A DNA stretch of 64,000 bases from an uncultured Phycicoccus sp. (GCF_947495705.1 NZ_CANLZR010000011.1:1-64000), one strand, 5' to 3'. Counted from the stretch's first letter, positions 16,246 to 25,447 are shown. Program-made: numbers and translations. The notes: generated by a model from the sequence alone, not told the origin.

Positions 16246-16943
16246 GACGTCGCTCCGGGGGCCGTGGTGAGCGAGCGCAGGGTCTGCTCGGCGACCGCGA
16301 GGTCGAGCTCGGTGTCGACGTCGACACCTTCGAGCTCGTCCATGACGAAGAGGCCGACGCGCCCGCCGATCCGGTTGTCCAGCTCGTCGTACACCCAGGT
16401 CCGGGTGAGGTAGAGCGACCCGGTCTCGCGGTACCGGAGGGTCTGCGGGGTCAGGTCCTGGCGGCGGGGGCGGGCGGTCACGTCGTACGCGGCGCTCGGT
16501 TCGGGTCCGTCGGTCCAGATGAACGGGGCCTGCGGGACGACCCCGACGAGCGCGTCGACGCCGGTGGTCTCGAACTGGGCCACGGCCCGCGAGATGGTGC
16601 CCGGGAGCCGGACGGGTGAGGTGGCCTGGAGCAGCATGACGGCGTCAGGTGCAGCGTCGGCAGCGCGCGCGGCGGCGATGGCGTGCCGGACGACGGGTTC
16701 GGTGGGGGTGTCGTCGCGGGCGAGGTCGGCGGGACGCAGGAACGGCACGAGCGCGCCGGCGGCCCGGGCCACGGCGACGATCTCCTCGTCGTCGGTGGAC
16801 ACGACGACGTCCATCGCGGGCCGGGCGGCGAGCGCCTGCTCGACCGTCCAGGTGATGAGGGGCCGCCCCGCGACGGGCCGCACGTTCTTGCGGGGGACGC
16901 CCCGGGACCCGCCGCGTGCGGGGACGACGCAGAGGATCCTCAC
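16242..16943 (-). CDS. CMP-nonulosonate cytidylyltransferase (NeuA/PseF/LegF type)
   Basis: A 233-residue enzyme that would activate the product of the downstream NeuB-type synthase with CTP, giving a CMP-sugar donor. The N-terminal nucleotide loop VVPARGGSRGVPRKNVRPVAGRPL is the family signature; VVVSTDDEEI and LLQATSPVR follow, and DVDTELDLAVAEQ closes the fold. GTG 16943 and its stop overlap both neighbours by four bases. Which CMP-sugar it makes depends on the NeuB product. Confidence 0.92.
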   Translation of the reverse strand: MRILCVVPARGGSRGVPRKNVRPVAGRPLITWTVEQALAARPAMDVVVSTDDEEIVAVARAAGALVPFLRPADLARDDTPTEPVVRHAIAAARAADAAPDAVMLLQATSPVRLPGTISRAVAQFETTGVDALVGVVPQAPFIWTDGPEPSAAYDVTARPRRQDLTPQTLRYRETGSLYLTRTWVYDELDNRIGGRVGLFVMDELEGVDVDTELDLAVAEQTLRSLTTAPGATS

Positions 16944-18001
16944 CTGTTCATCATCCCCTCCACGACGTCGGCCACGGCGCGGGAGGGCTGTACGGCGGGC
17001 CGTTCGGGGGAGGCCGTCGGGGGGCCGCCCCACGGGCTGAGGCCGTACCGGTCCCAGAGGGCGGTGAGCCACGCCGGCGCATCGGGGCAGTACACGTGGG
17101 CGGGCAGGCCGGCGGCGGCGGCCTCGAGCACCCCGGTCGAGAACACACTGACGACGGGCGCGCCGAGCTCGCGCAGCGGGGTCCCCGTGCGGTCGACCGT
17201 GATGCCCGTGGCCTCGAACCGGGTGTGGACCGCGCGCGAGCGCCGGTCGCGCTCGACGGGATGCGGCCGGTAGGTGGCGCCGGTCGTGCGGCAGAAGGTC
17301 TCGGCTGCGGCGACGAGCAGCTCGTGCGGCAGCTCCGCCCCGTGCATCTGCCCGAGGAAGACGGGCGGGACGCCGGGCCGGGCGGGTGACGCGGGCGGCC
17401 GTCCGGCCTCCCAGAGCAGCTCGGAGCCGACGACCGTGGGTCGCACGTCGTCGCGGCCGGCGCCCCAGAAGGCGGCGTCGGCGTCGGACCAGGCGAGCAG
17501 CGTCGTCCCCTCCGCCAGCGGGGGCGCGTGCGGGGTGAGCAGGCCGTGCTGGACGGTGACGAACCGGGCGGGGTCGGTGACCGCGTCGCGCGCCGCGCGG
17601 CCGAGGGGAAGGTAGTGACCGGTCGAGAGCACCGCGGGGGCCCCGGCGGCGAGGCGTGGCAGGTCGTCGTACACGAGGCCGCTCGACTCCCGCCACACCC
17701 AGGTGGGCAGCAGGTCGCGGACGGGCTCGGGCGAGAGCACGGTGACGCCCGCGAGGTCGAGGTGCTCGAGCGGGCGCGCGAGCGCCGACACCGTGCTCGT
17801 CGAGCGGGAGTCGAGGACCACGAGGACGCGCGTGGGTCCGGTGCCGCCGCGGGTGACGACGACCTCGCCCGGCCGGGTGCTCGGTCGCGCGATGTCCGCG
17901 AGGACCCCGGCGAGGTTGCGGACCCGGCGGCGCCACGGCTGACGTTCGAGCTGCCACCGGTGCCAGGCCTCGAGGTCGCGGGGGTGGGTCAGTCCGTCCA
18001 C
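16940..18001 (-). CDS. Putative GT-B-like surface-glycan protein
   Basis: A 353-residue cytosolic protein with no motif I can assign with certainty. Features: RVLVVLDSRSTSTVSALARP near residue 50, RFVTVQHGLLTP, a Rossmann-like PPVFLGQMHG and TYRPHPVERD, and a C-terminal VVSVFSTGVLEAAAAGLPAHVY. The H-P-x-E and S-T-G-V-x-E-A-x-x-x-G pieces resemble those of capsule glycerophosphotransferase and polysialyltransferase-type GT-B enzymes, which fits its place directly before the CMP-sugar gene. GTG 18001 overlaps the previous gene by 13 bases. It may be the transferase that uses the CMP-nonulosonate (inference). Confidence 0.6.
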   Translation of the reverse strand: MDGLTHPRDLEAWHRWQLERQPWRRRVRNLAGVLADIARPSTRPGEVVVTRGGTGPTRVLVVLDSRSTSTVSALARPLEHLDLAGVTVLSPEPVRDLLPTWVWRESSGLVYDDLPRLAAGAPAVLSTGHYLPLGRAARDAVTDPARFVTVQHGLLTPHAPPLAEGTTLLAWSDADAAFWGAGRDDVRPTVVGSELLWEAGRPPASPARPGVPPVFLGQMHGAELPHELLVAAAETFCRTTGATYRPHPVERDRRSRAVHTRFEATGITVDRTGTPLRELGAPVVSVFSTGVLEAAAAGLPAHVYCPDAPAWLTALWDRYGLSPWGGPPTASPERPAVQPSRAVADVVEGMMNR

Positions 18002-19002
18002 AGCGACTCCAGGGCCCGGGCGCGGTGCGCGAAGGTGTGCTCGGCCAGGGTCCGCGCGCGGCCGGCACGGCGCAGCCCGTCGGCCCAGGTCCGGTCCGTG
18101 GCCGCGCGACGGGCCAGCTCGACGGCCTCGTCGGCGTCGGTGAACACCGCGACCTCCGTGTCGGGGTCGTAGTGGAGCGTGACGTCGGCGCGGTCGAGGA
18201 GCTGGACGGCCCCGATCCCGCACGCCTCGAAGGTCCGCATCGTGAAGCCGTCCTGGTCGCCGTGGATGTTGAGGGTCGCCGTCGCGCCCGCCATCACACC
18301 GTAGGCGTCGGCGCGGTCGAGGTCACGGCCGGCGGGGAGGCCGGGCGCGCCGACGCGCCAGGTCCGGAGCCGGTCGACGGGGTGTGGCGACCAGTCCCGC
18401 CCGTAGGCGTGCACCGGGACGCCGGCGGCGGCGAGCCGGCGGAGCGTGGCCTCGCGGGACGGGTACCGGGCCCCGACGAACACGACCTCCTCGCGGGCCG
18501 CGCCGACGGGCCCCACCGGGTGGTCCGGGTCGTGGGCGAGCGGCACGTGCGTCGCCCGGATCCCCCGGGCGGTGAGGGCGGCGACGTCCAGAGGGGAGTA
18601 GGACGCGATCGGACCCGCTGCGGCCAGCGAGCGTCCGTCGTGACCGGTGCGGCGCAGCTCGTCGTACAGCCACAGCACGCGTCGCTGCCGGCGGTCCTCG
18701 AGCAGCTCCCAGAAGGCGTCGTCGAAGGCGTCGCCCTTGACGACGACGAGGACGTCGGGGTCGTGCTCGAGGACGGCGGCCCGGGCCCGGGCGCCGAGCA
18801 TCGCGCGCCGGCGCGTGTCGGACCCGCCGAGCCGCTCGGGCAGGTCGTGGCCGACCTTGGCGGCCAGGCGGGTGAGCCCCCGGTGCTCGTCGTACGGGAC
18901 GGTCCGGACGTCGTGGCCGAGGCCCCGGAGGGCGCGCTCCAGCGAACGCCAGTAGCCGTGGAAGGCCGGGCTGAGGACGAGGATCCGGGTCGGCCGGCTC
19001 AC
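17989..19002 (-). CDS. Glycosyltransferase, CgeB/spore-maturation-like
   Basis: A 337-residue GT-B protein: RILVLSPAFHGYWRSLERAL at the start, DVLVVVKGDAFDD and RRVLWLYDE in the N-terminal domain, then EEVVFVGARYPSREATLRRL and TLNIHGDQDGFTMRTFEACGIGAV in the C-terminal domain, the last being the family's acidic donor-site motif (MRTFEA). CgeB-like enzymes glycosylate surface polymers. GTG 19002 overlaps the epimerase stop (GTGA). Confidence 0.82.
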   Translation of the reverse strand: MSRPTRILVLSPAFHGYWRSLERALRGLGHDVRTVPYDEHRGLTRLAAKVGHDLPERLGGSDTRRRAMLGARARAAVLEHDPDVLVVVKGDAFDDAFWELLEDRRQRRVLWLYDELRRTGHDGRSLAAAGPIASYSPLDVAALTARGIRATHVPLAHDPDHPVGPVGAAREEVVFVGARYPSREATLRRLAAAGVPVHAYGRDWSPHPVDRLRTWRVGAPGLPAGRDLDRADAYGVMAGATATLNIHGDQDGFTMRTFEACGIGAVQLLDRADVTLHYDPDTEVAVFTDADEAVELARRAATDRTWADGLRRAGRARTLAEHTFAHRARALESLWTD

Positions 19003-20063
19003 GAGGTGAGGCCGCGACGGGCCAGCTCGTCGAGGGCGGCGTCCCAGGCCGCGGCACCCGCGCCCGGCCGGTCCCAGGAGCGGCGGATGAAGTCGGCGAC
19101 CGCGTCGTGCGCGCCCCACCGGGGCTCGGGGGCCCCGAGCTCGCGGAGCCGGTCGAGGTCGGCGCAGGCGTGGTCGATGTCGCCGGCCCGGTGGACGTCG
19201 ACGTGCGTGACGCCGGGGGAGCGGACCGGTGCGCCGCTGATCGCGGCCTCGGCGAGCTCGACGAGGGTCGTGCGGACGCCGCTGCCGCAGTTGAGGATCC
19301 GCGGCTCGCCGGGCGGCGGCTGGTGCTCGAGGGCCCAGGCGAGCAGGGCGACGAGGTCGGAGACGTGGACGAGGTCCCGGGTCTGGTGCCCGTCGCCGTA
19401 GACGGTGAGTGCCCGACCTTCTCGCAGCATCGCGAGGAAGGCGGCGAGCACCCCGGTGTAGGGGTTGTGCAGCGCCTGGCCGGGGCCGACGACGTTCTGC
19501 GGCCGCACGACGGTGAGCGGGACCGCGCCCGCCGCCGCCTCGACGGCCGCCGCCTCGGCGAGCGACTTGGTCTCGCCGTACACCGACACGGGGTGGTGGG
19601 GGTCGTCCTCACGGGAGGCGGCCGGGGCCGCCCGCCCGCAGCAGCGCCCGCCGAAGGTCGTGCCGTGCTCGGGGCAGCCGTAACGCCCCTCGCCGTACAC
19701 GGCCCGCGAGCTGAGGGAGAGGAGCGGCAGGCCCCGGGCGGCGGCGAAGCCCGCCGCCAGGCGGGTCCCCTCGACGTTGACCCGGTGGTACCGCTCGACC
19801 TCGTACATCGACTGGCCGGTGCCGGTCTCGGCGGCGAGGTGGACGACGGCCTCGATGCCCCCGGGCAGGTCGCCCCACGCGGCCTCGTCCGCGACGTCAC
19901 CGACGGCGACCCGCCCCGGGAACGCCTCGACGGCCCGGTCCGGGTCCGCGTGCACCTGGGGGAGCAGCAGGTCGAGGGCCAGGACGTCGGCGCCGGCGGC
20001 CACCAGACGACGCGCGAGGTGCTGGCCGATGAAGCCCGCACCCCCGGTGACGAGGACGGTCAC
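18999..20063 (-). CDS. NAD-dependent NDP-sugar epimerase/dehydratase (rhamnose 4-epimerase-like)
   Basis: A 354-residue extended SDR. NAD loop [10 protein letters not shown] at the N terminus; Y-x3-K catalytic pair in [29 protein letters not shown]. Between strands there is a Cys/His insertion (CPEHG ... RCCG) after YGEGRYG, like that of dTDP-L-rhamnose 4-epimerases (Tle type), which may bind zinc. It would interconvert a nucleotide sugar (6-deoxy-talose or similar) for the polymer. GTG 20063 overlaps the acyltransferase stop. Confidence 0.85.
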   Translation of the reverse strand: MTVLVTGGAGFIGQHLARRLVAAGADVLALDLLLPQVHADPDRAVEAFPGRVAVGDVADEAAWGDLPGGIEAVVHLAAETGTGQSMYEVERYHRVNVEGTRLAAGFAAARGLPLLSLSSRAVYGEGRYGCPEHGTTFGGRCCGRAAPAASREDDPHHPVSVYGETKSLAEAAAVEAAAGAVPLTVVRPQNVVGPGQALHNPYTGVLAAFLAMLREGRALTVYGDGHQTRDLVHVSDLVALLAWALEHQPPPGEPRILNCGSGVRTTLVELAEAAISGAPVRSPGVTHVDVHRAGDIDHACADLDRLRELGAPEPRWGAHDAVADFIRRSWDRPGAGAAAWDAALDELARRGLTS

Positions 20064-20605
20064 GGGGTGGCTCCCACGACCCGCGCGGGGACGCCCGCGA
20101 CGGTGGCGCCGGCGGGCACGTCGTGGGTGACGACCGCGCCGGCGCCGACGGTGGCGCCCGCACCGATGCTCACCCCGCCGAGGACGACGGCGCGCTGGCC
20201 GATGAACACGTCGTCACCGACGACGACCGGACCCGACCCGTGGACGGCCGACCGGTCGGCACGGTCGTGGTCCGCCGAGCCGATGTACACGTCGTCGACG
20301 ATGTGCACCCGGTCGCCGACCGTGACCGGGTCGAGGCAGTGGATGTGCACGCGGTGGCCGAGGTAGGCGTCGTCCCCGATGTGCAGCGGGCCGCCCCCGG
20401 CCTCGACCTGGAGCCAGACGCCCGCGTTGACCGCGCAGCGCGACCCGATGCGGATGTGCTCGACCCCGCGCAGCACGCGGGGGCGCACGATGACGGACCC
20501 CGGCCCGAAGCCCGCGAACGCGCGGCGGTACAGCGGACCGCGGACGCGGGCGAGGTGCCAGCGGATCGAGGGCGGAGCCTCGACGAGGCGGCGCGCGGCC
20601 CTCAT
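20060..20605 (-). CDS. Left-handed β-helix acyltransferase
   Basis: A 181-residue hexapeptide-repeat protein ([71 protein letters not shown]) of the maltose/WbbJ acetyltransferase type. A His in YIGSADHDR probably serves as catalytic base. Likely O- or N-acetylates a sugar of the glycan using acetyl-CoA. ATG 20605 overlaps the GT2 stop (ATGA). Confidence 0.9.
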   Translation of the reverse strand: MRAARRLVEAPPSIRWHLARVRGPLYRRAFAGFGPGSVIVRPRVLRGVEHIRIGSRCAVNAGVWLQVEAGGGPLHIGDDAYLGHRVHIHCLDPVTVGDRVHIVDDVYIGSADHDRADRSAVHGSGPVVVGDDVFIGQRAVVLGGVSIGAGATVGAGAVVTHDVPAGATVAGVPARVVGATP

Positions 20606-21510
20606 CGGCGGTCACCGTGGATGAGCCGCCACTCCTCGCGTGCGACGGCGACGGGGTCGACGTCGGACCCCCTGAGGTGGCGGACGACGTTGGCCACGGT
20701 GTTCACGCCGGTGGCCACCGTCAGCGCCACTGCGAGCCGGCGCCGGCCGCCCCAGCGCTGCGCGTAGGCCATCCGGGAGGCGACGAGCCAGCGCCTGCGG
20801 GCCGCCGGGTCCGACGACCCGCCGCCGACGTGGGTGAGCGACACCGTGCCCGCGAACACCGAGGGCAGGCCGCGCTCGCGCAGCCGGCGCTGGAGGTCGA
20901 CCTCCTCGGAGTTCATGAAGTACCGCGGGTCGAAGCCCTGCACGGCGCGGAAGTCCGCCGTGGGCACGAGCATGGCCGCCCCGACGACCCAGTCGACGGA
21001 GAGCACCGCTCCGGGGATCGCCCGGGTGTCGTGGCCGACGGCCTCGTGGAGCAGACGACGCTCCCGGAACCGCGCGAGCGGGGTCAGCCACTCGACGGCG
21101 TGGTGCCGGACCCTGGGGAAGTGGCGGGCGGTGGGAGCCGGCTTCCCCCCGGGGTCGAGGACGAGCGGGCCGACGACCGCGGGGAGCCAGGGGCGGGCGG
21201 CGGCCACGAGGTCGGCCACGAACGTCGGACCCACCGAGACGTCACTGTTGAGGATGAGGAGCAGCGGATGGCGGGCGTGCTCGACCCCGGTGTTGACCGC
21301 GGACCCGAAGCCCCCGTTCGTCGACCGGTGCACGACCTCGGCTCCGTCGAGGTCCCCGAGCGGCTCGGGGGAGTGGTCGTCGACCACGACGATCTGGAGG
21401 GGAGCGTGACGCTGCGCGACGAGGGAGCGCACCGTGTCGCGCGTCGGGGCCGGCGGCCCGTAGTGCGGCACGACGACGGTGACGCCCTCGGCGCGTCGGT
21501 CATCGGGCAT
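20602..21510 (-). CDS. Glycosyltransferase family 2 (rhamnosyltransferase-like)
   Basis: A 302-residue GT-A enzyme: VTVVVPHYG start, [38 protein letters not shown] (the D-x-D equivalent), [10 protein letters not shown] and [18 protein letters not shown] (E-D-x-D-L type acceptor motif). This pattern is common in dTDP-rhamnosyltransferases of actinobacterial glycans. Predicted leaderless start at ATG 21510. It heads a run of four-base overlaps that continues down to the internal gap at 11,849-11,882. Confidence 0.92.
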   Translation of the reverse strand: MPDDRRAEGVTVVVPHYGPPAPTRDTVRSLVAQRHAPLQIVVVDDHSPEPLGDLDGAEVVHRSTNGGFGSAVNTGVEHARHPLLLILNSDVSVGPTFVADLVAAARPWLPAVVGPLVLDPGGKPAPTARHFPRVRHHAVEWLTPLARFRERRLLHEAVGHDTRAIPGAVLSVDWVVGAAMLVPTADFRAVQGFDPRYFMNSEEVDLQRRLRERGLPSVFAGTVSLTHVGGGSSDPAARRRWLVASRMAYAQRWGGRRRLAVALTVATGVNTVANVVRHLRGSDVDPVAVAREEWRLIHGDRR

Positions 21511-21516
21511 GCGTGG

Positions 21517-21522
21517 ATGCTA
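21517..21522 (-). promoter_or_regulatory. Leaderless -10 element for GT2 and downstream glycan genes
   Basis: TAGCAT on the minus strand, six bases before ATG 21510. It overlaps the last codons of the pyruvyltransferase gene, so the operon may be read both from here and from 22,650. Confidence 0.5.
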
Positions 21523-22650
21523 GCCGCGACCCTCCCGCGGTGCGGCCACGGAACGGAGAACCTCGACCGAGCGGACCAGAAGAGCGTCAGCCCTCGCGCG
21601 GGCGGTCCGGGCCTCGTCCTCGAGGTCCTCGCGGTCGAGCTGGGCCAGCACGGCCGCCGCGCTGTCGCGGGTCGTCCGGAGGTCCACGGTGGTCGTGACT
21701 CCCAGGGGCTCCAGCAGGGGGCCGAACTTGCGGGAGTACGCCATGGGGACGACCGGCGTGCCCATGGCCAGGGCGTTGAGGCAGGCATGCATCCGGCTGC
21801 CGACGACGACGGCGGCGGACCCGACGATCTGCCGGACGTCGTCGAGCGAGGCCGGCTCGGCGACCTCGACCGCGTCCGCACCCAGCGCGGGCAGCATGCC
21901 CTCCACGGCCGCCCAGTCGTTGTCCCCCACGGCGCCGCGGGCTCCGAGGACGTGCGGCAGCAGCGTCACCCGGCGACCGCGGTCGAGGAGCGCGCGGACC
22001 AGCGTCAGGCTCTGCTCGCGATACTGCACCGCGTCGACGTGGGGGTTCGTCTCGTCCCAGAGCAGGCCCGACACGTTGAGGACGACGTCGCGGGTGCGTG
22101 CCACGTGCGGCGCCGGCAGCGCGAACACGACGTCGGTGGACACGGCGTCGACCGGCCGGCCGAGGCGGGCCGCGGCGGTCGCGCTCTCCGGATCCCGGGC
22201 GCAGACGGCGGCCGCGGTCGCGAGGCTGCGCCGGGCGAGGACCCGCCCCCGGACGGTCCGGAACGGGCCGATGGTCTGTGGGGCCATGAAGACCGGCACC
22301 CCCCATCGGTGGGCGAGCTCGGGCAGTGCGGACATCTTGACGAGGCGGCGGACGCCGTAGATGTCCGAGAAGCTGTCGCCGGCGCGCGTGTCGACGACGA
22401 CGTCGAAGGACGTGAGCCACTCGCGCAGCCCGCGCCGCGGCTGCACCACCTCCCGTGCCAGGGGTGGCAGGTGGCCGATGTTCATCGGGCCGTCGTTCGC
22501 CGGGTCGGCCCCTGCGCCGGCCCCCGAGCCGTGCGTCCTGACGTCGGCGTTCGGGAACGCCTCACGTGCGATGATGGCGGCGCCGGCGGCCAGGGCCCGT
22601 ACCCCGAGGTTCGGTTGGTCCGCTCTGGCCCAGACGACGAGCACTCGCAC
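21520..22650 (-). CDS. Polysaccharide pyruvyl transferase family protein
   Basis: A 376-residue GT-B-like protein of the CsaB/WcaK type: VLVVWARADQPNLGVRAL start, FDVVVDTRAGDSFSDIYG, VFMAPQTIGPF (the family hallmark), VCARDPESATAA, and VVGSRMHACLNALAMGTPVVPMAYSRK. It would add a pyruvyl ketal to a sugar from phosphoenolpyruvate, giving the polymer negative charge. GTG 22650 appears leaderless. The FrhB-like partner often coupled to this family lies divergently at 24,188. Confidence 0.9.
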   Translation of the reverse strand: MRVLVVWARADQPNLGVRALAAGAAIIAREAFPNADVRTHGSGAGAGADPANDGPMNIGHLPPLAREVVQPRRGLREWLTSFDVVVDTRAGDSFSDIYGVRRLVKMSALPELAHRWGVPVFMAPQTIGPFRTVRGRVLARRSLATAAAVCARDPESATAAARLGRPVDAVSTDVVFALPAPHVARTRDVVLNVSGLLWDETNPHVDAVQYREQSLTLVRALLDRGRRVTLLPHVLGARGAVGDNDWAAVEGMLPALGADAVEVAEPASLDDVRQIVGSAAVVVGSRMHACLNALAMGTPVVPMAYSRKFGPLLEPLGVTTTVDLRTTRDSAAAVLAQLDREDLEDEARTARARADALLVRSVEVLRSVAAPREGRG

Positions 22651-22657
22651 GAGGGAG

Positions 22658-22663
22658 ACGATA
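22658..22663 (-). promoter_or_regulatory. Leaderless -10 element for the glycan operon
   Basis: TATCGT on the minus strand, seven bases before GTG 22650. The 65-base divergent region to the flippase must also hold the opposite promoter, which I could not pin down. Confidence 0.55.
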
Positions 22664-22715
22664 TGGCACGTCGGCCTCGGGACGGTTCCGTACTGCGTTT
22701 CCCCGATGGGCGCCG

Positions 22716-24191
22716 ATGACGGCCGCCAGCCCGCCGTCGTACGGGGCCCGGGCGGGGCGTGGCGTCGTCGCCACGATCGGCAACCAGCTGTACCGGATCC
22801 TGCTCCAGGTCACGTCGGTCGTCGTCCTCGCGAGGTTGCTCGACCCCCGTGACTTCGGGCTGGTCGCGATGGTCGTCGCCATCATCAGCCTCGGCGAGGT
22901 CCTGCGCGATCTGGGCCTCTCCGGTGCCGCGATCCAGGCGCCCGAGCTCACCCCCGGGCAGCGCGACAACCTGTTCTGGCTGAACACCGGAATGGGCGCC
23001 CTCGTCGCGCTCGTCGTCTGCGCAGCGGCCCCGCTCATCGCGGCCGTGTACGGCCGGCCGGAGCTCGTCGCGATCACCCTCGCCCTGGCCCCCACCTTCG
23101 TCGTGTCGGGCCTGACGACGCAGTACCGCGTCGGCCTCGTCCGGGCGCTGCGCTTCCAGCGGCTCGCCTGGATCGAGGCGGTGTCGGTGACCCTCGCACT
23201 GGGTCTGGGGGTCGCCCTGGCGCTCGCGGGCGCGGAGTACTGGGCACTGGTCGGGCAGCAGCTCGCGAGCGGGGTGTTCATGCTCGGGCTGGTGGTCGGC
23301 GCGGACCCCTGGCGGGCGGGCCGGTGGCGTGGGGGAGAAGGGACGCTGCGCTTCGTGCGGTTCGGAGGTCACCTGCTGGCGTCATCGGTGGCCAACTACC
23401 TCAGCTCCAACGCCGACACGGTCGTCGTGGGGCGCTCGTTCGGCGCGGACGTACTCGGGGTCTACAACCGGGGCGCCCAGCTGATCCGTCAGCCGGGCCG
23501 CCAGGTGATGGGGGCCTTCGGTGTCGTGCTCCAGCCCGTTCTCGCGAAGATCCACACCGACCGCACCCGGCTCGAGGCCGCGCTGCGGGACAGCCAACGG
23601 GCCGTCGCCTACCCGCTGGCCGTCGTCGCCGCGGTCGTGGCGGCGGCGCCCGCGGACATCGTGCGGCTGGCGCTCGGCGAGCGGTGGGTGGTCGCGGCGC
23701 CCTACCTGACGGCCATGAGCGCGGGGGTCGTGCTGCGTGCGGTGACACAGAACGTGTCCTTGGCCCTGGTCGCCTGCGGCCTCGGCCGGCACCTGTCCCG
23801 GTACGCGGTGTTCTCCGCCGCGTCGACCGTGACCGTCGTCGTCGTGGCCTCGCTCGGTGGCCCCGTGGCGGTGGCATGGACGGCCGCCCTGGCGCCCCTG
23901 CTGACCTTCACCCTCGGCTACGCGTGGCTCCACCGGTGGGCCCAGGTCGAGGTCCGCAGGCTGCGGCTCGACGGGGCCAGGGTCGTCGCGCTCGGCGTGG
24001 CCGCCGCCCTCGCGGGGAGGCTGGTGGCGGCCCAGGTGCCGGATCTGCACGATCTGGCTCGGCTGCTCCTCGTCGGTGGCGCCGTGCTGGCCGTCTTCGC
24101 GGTCGCGGTGACGCTGCGGCCCGTCAGACGCGATGTCGAGGCCCTGGTCGGGCACATCCGACGTGCTCTCGACCGAGGTGCGGCCTCATGA
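22716..24191 (+). CDS. Oligosaccharide flippase (Wzx/MOP type)
   Basis: A 491-residue membrane protein with about 12-14 hydrophobic segments spread over the whole length. The start VVATIGNQLYRILLQVTSVVVLARLLDPRDFGL and SSVANYLSSNADTVVVGRSFGADVLGVYNRGAQL are typical of the polysaccharide-synthesis export family (RfbX/WzxC). It would flip lipid-linked repeat units made by the divergent operon across the membrane. No Wzy polymerase is in this cluster; the O-antigen-ligase-like protein at 45,886 is the nearest candidate. Stop overlaps the next gene (ATGA). Confidence 0.92.
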   Translation: MTAASPPSYGARAGRGVVATIGNQLYRILLQVTSVVVLARLLDPRDFGLVAMVVAIISLGEVLRDLGLSGAAIQAPELTPGQRDNLFWLNTGMGALVALVVCAAAPLIAAVYGRPELVAITLALAPTFVVSGLTTQYRVGLVRALRFQRLAWIEAVSVTLALGLGVALALAGAEYWALVGQQLASGVFMLGLVVGADPWRAGRWRGGEGTLRFVRFGGHLLASSVANYLSSNADTVVVGRSFGADVLGVYNRGAQLIRQPGRQVMGAFGVVLQPVLAKIHTDRTRLEAALRDSQRAVAYPLAVVAAVVAAAPADIVRLALGERWVVAAPYLTAMSAGVVLRAVTQNVSLALVACGLGRHLSRYAVFSAASTVTVVVVASLGGPVAVAWTAALAPLLTFTLGYAWLHRWAQVEVRRLRLDGARVVALGVAAALAGRLVAAQVPDLHDLARLLLVGGAVLAVFAVAVTLRPVRRDVEALVGHIRRALDRGAAS

Positions 24192-25447
24192 GGCCGCTGC
24201 TCCCCAGGGGATGGCGGCGCTCGGTCGATGTCCTTCCCTCGGCGGTCGGGAGGGTCGTCGACCGTGAGCTGTGCACCGGCTGCGGGGGGTGCGTCCAGCT
24301 GGACGACCGCATCACGATGGGCGACGTCCGCGGGTTCCGGCGGCCGATCGTCGACCCCGGCGCCGGTGCGCGGGACACGCGCGCCGCGGCGCGCACCTTC
24401 CGTCGGATGTGCCCCGGGATCTCGGTGACTGCGCCACGGCCGGACGGCGCGCGCCGCGACCGCACCCTGGGACCCGTGCTCGCACTCCGGCGGGCCTGGG
24501 CGGTCGCCCCGGAGGTCCGCCACGCAGGCAGCAGTGGCGGTACCTTGACCGCCCTCGTCGGTTGGCTGGTCGAGCGTGACGGGTCGGGGCCGTGCGTCGC
24601 GTCGTCCGGTGGTGCGTCGGACCCCCGCACCACCGTCCCGGTCCGCATCACCACGCGCGACGAGGCCTTCGCGACCGCGGGCTCGCGGTACGCCCCGGTA
24701 TCGGTCGCGGCGCACCCGGCGACGACCGACCCGGCCGCCACCGTCGTCTGCAAGCCGTGTGAGGCGTCGGCCCTCCGCCGGCTCGCCGAGATCGAGGGCA
24801 GGGAGCCGCCGCTCCTCCTGACGTTCTTCTGCGCCGGGACGCCGAGCCAACGGGCGACCGACGATCTCGTGACGACCCTCGGCATGCCGGCCGAGGCGGT
24901 CCTCGAGTCCGTCCGCTACCGGGGCCGGGGGTGGCCCGGCCGGTTCGTCGCACGCTCGGTCGACGGTGCGGAGGTGTCCACCGACTACCGCACGTCGTGG
25001 GGCGCCCATCTCGGACCCCACGTCCAATGGCGGTGCCGGACCTGTCCTGACGGCGTGGGGGAGTCGGGTGACCTGTCGGCCGGCGACCTGTGGGACACCG
25101 ACGACGAGGGCTACCCGTCGTTCGCGGAGGCGCCCGGGACGAGCGCCCTGGTGGTGCGGACGGCCCGGGGCCGGGCCCTGCTGGACGAGGCGGTCGCCGC
25201 GGGCGTCCTCGAGGTCGAGCCGGTGGAGGCGGAGACCGTCGTGGCCGCCCAGCCGTACCAGGCGCACCGTCGCAGGCTGCTGCTGCCACGGCTCGTCGCG
25301 ACGCTCGTGCTGCGTCGCGCGGTGACTCGGGCGCGGGGTTTCGGCATTCTGGGCAGCGCGGCCCGGGCGCCGCGCGCCGCGCTCCGGGAGCTGCGGGGAA
25401 CGGTCGTCCGCCTCAGGTACCGGGACCGCGAGGGCATCCGGTCCTGA
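24188..25447 (+). CDS. FrhB/FdhB-like iron-sulfur protein of glycan locus
   Basis: A 419-residue protein related to the β subunit of coenzyme F420 hydrogenase/dehydrogenase. An N-terminal ferredoxin-like site CTGCGGC with a later RRMCPG supplies four Cys for a 4Fe-4S cluster; HAGSSGGTLTALVGWL, VCKPCEAS, FFCAGTPS and WRCRTCPDG are family landmarks. Such proteins sit beside pyruvyltransferase-like genes in surface-polysaccharide loci; their reaction is not known. ATG 24188 overlaps the flippase stop. Confidence 0.88.
   Translation: MRPLLPRGWRRSVDVLPSAVGRVVDRELCTGCGGCVQLDDRITMGDVRGFRRPIVDPGAGARDTRAAARTFRRMCPGISVTAPRPDGARRDRTLGPVLALRRAWAVAPEVRHAGSSGGTLTALVGWLVERDGSGPCVASSGGASDPRTTVPVRITTRDEAFATAGSRYAPVSVAAHPATTDPAATVVCKPCEASALRRLAEIEGREPPLLLTFFCAGTPSQRATDDLVTTLGMPAEAVLESVRYRGRGWPGRFVARSVDGAEVSTDYRTSWGAHLGPHVQWRCRTCPDGVGESGDLSAGDLWDTDDEGYPSFAEAPGTSALVVRTARGRALLDEAVAAGVLEVEPVEAETVVAAQPYQAHRRRLLLPRLVATLVLRRAVTRARGFGILGSAARAPRAALRELRGTVVRLRYRDREGIRS

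Noticed and set aside
13918-16413. An 831-codon plus-strand frame
   Set aside because: Complement of the NeuB fusion and neighbours; low-complexity product, no start signal.
17992-18004. A CGTCCACAG sequence resembling a DnaA box
   Set aside because: Single, inside overlapping coding sequence at a gene junction, and the surrounding bases are fixed by codons.
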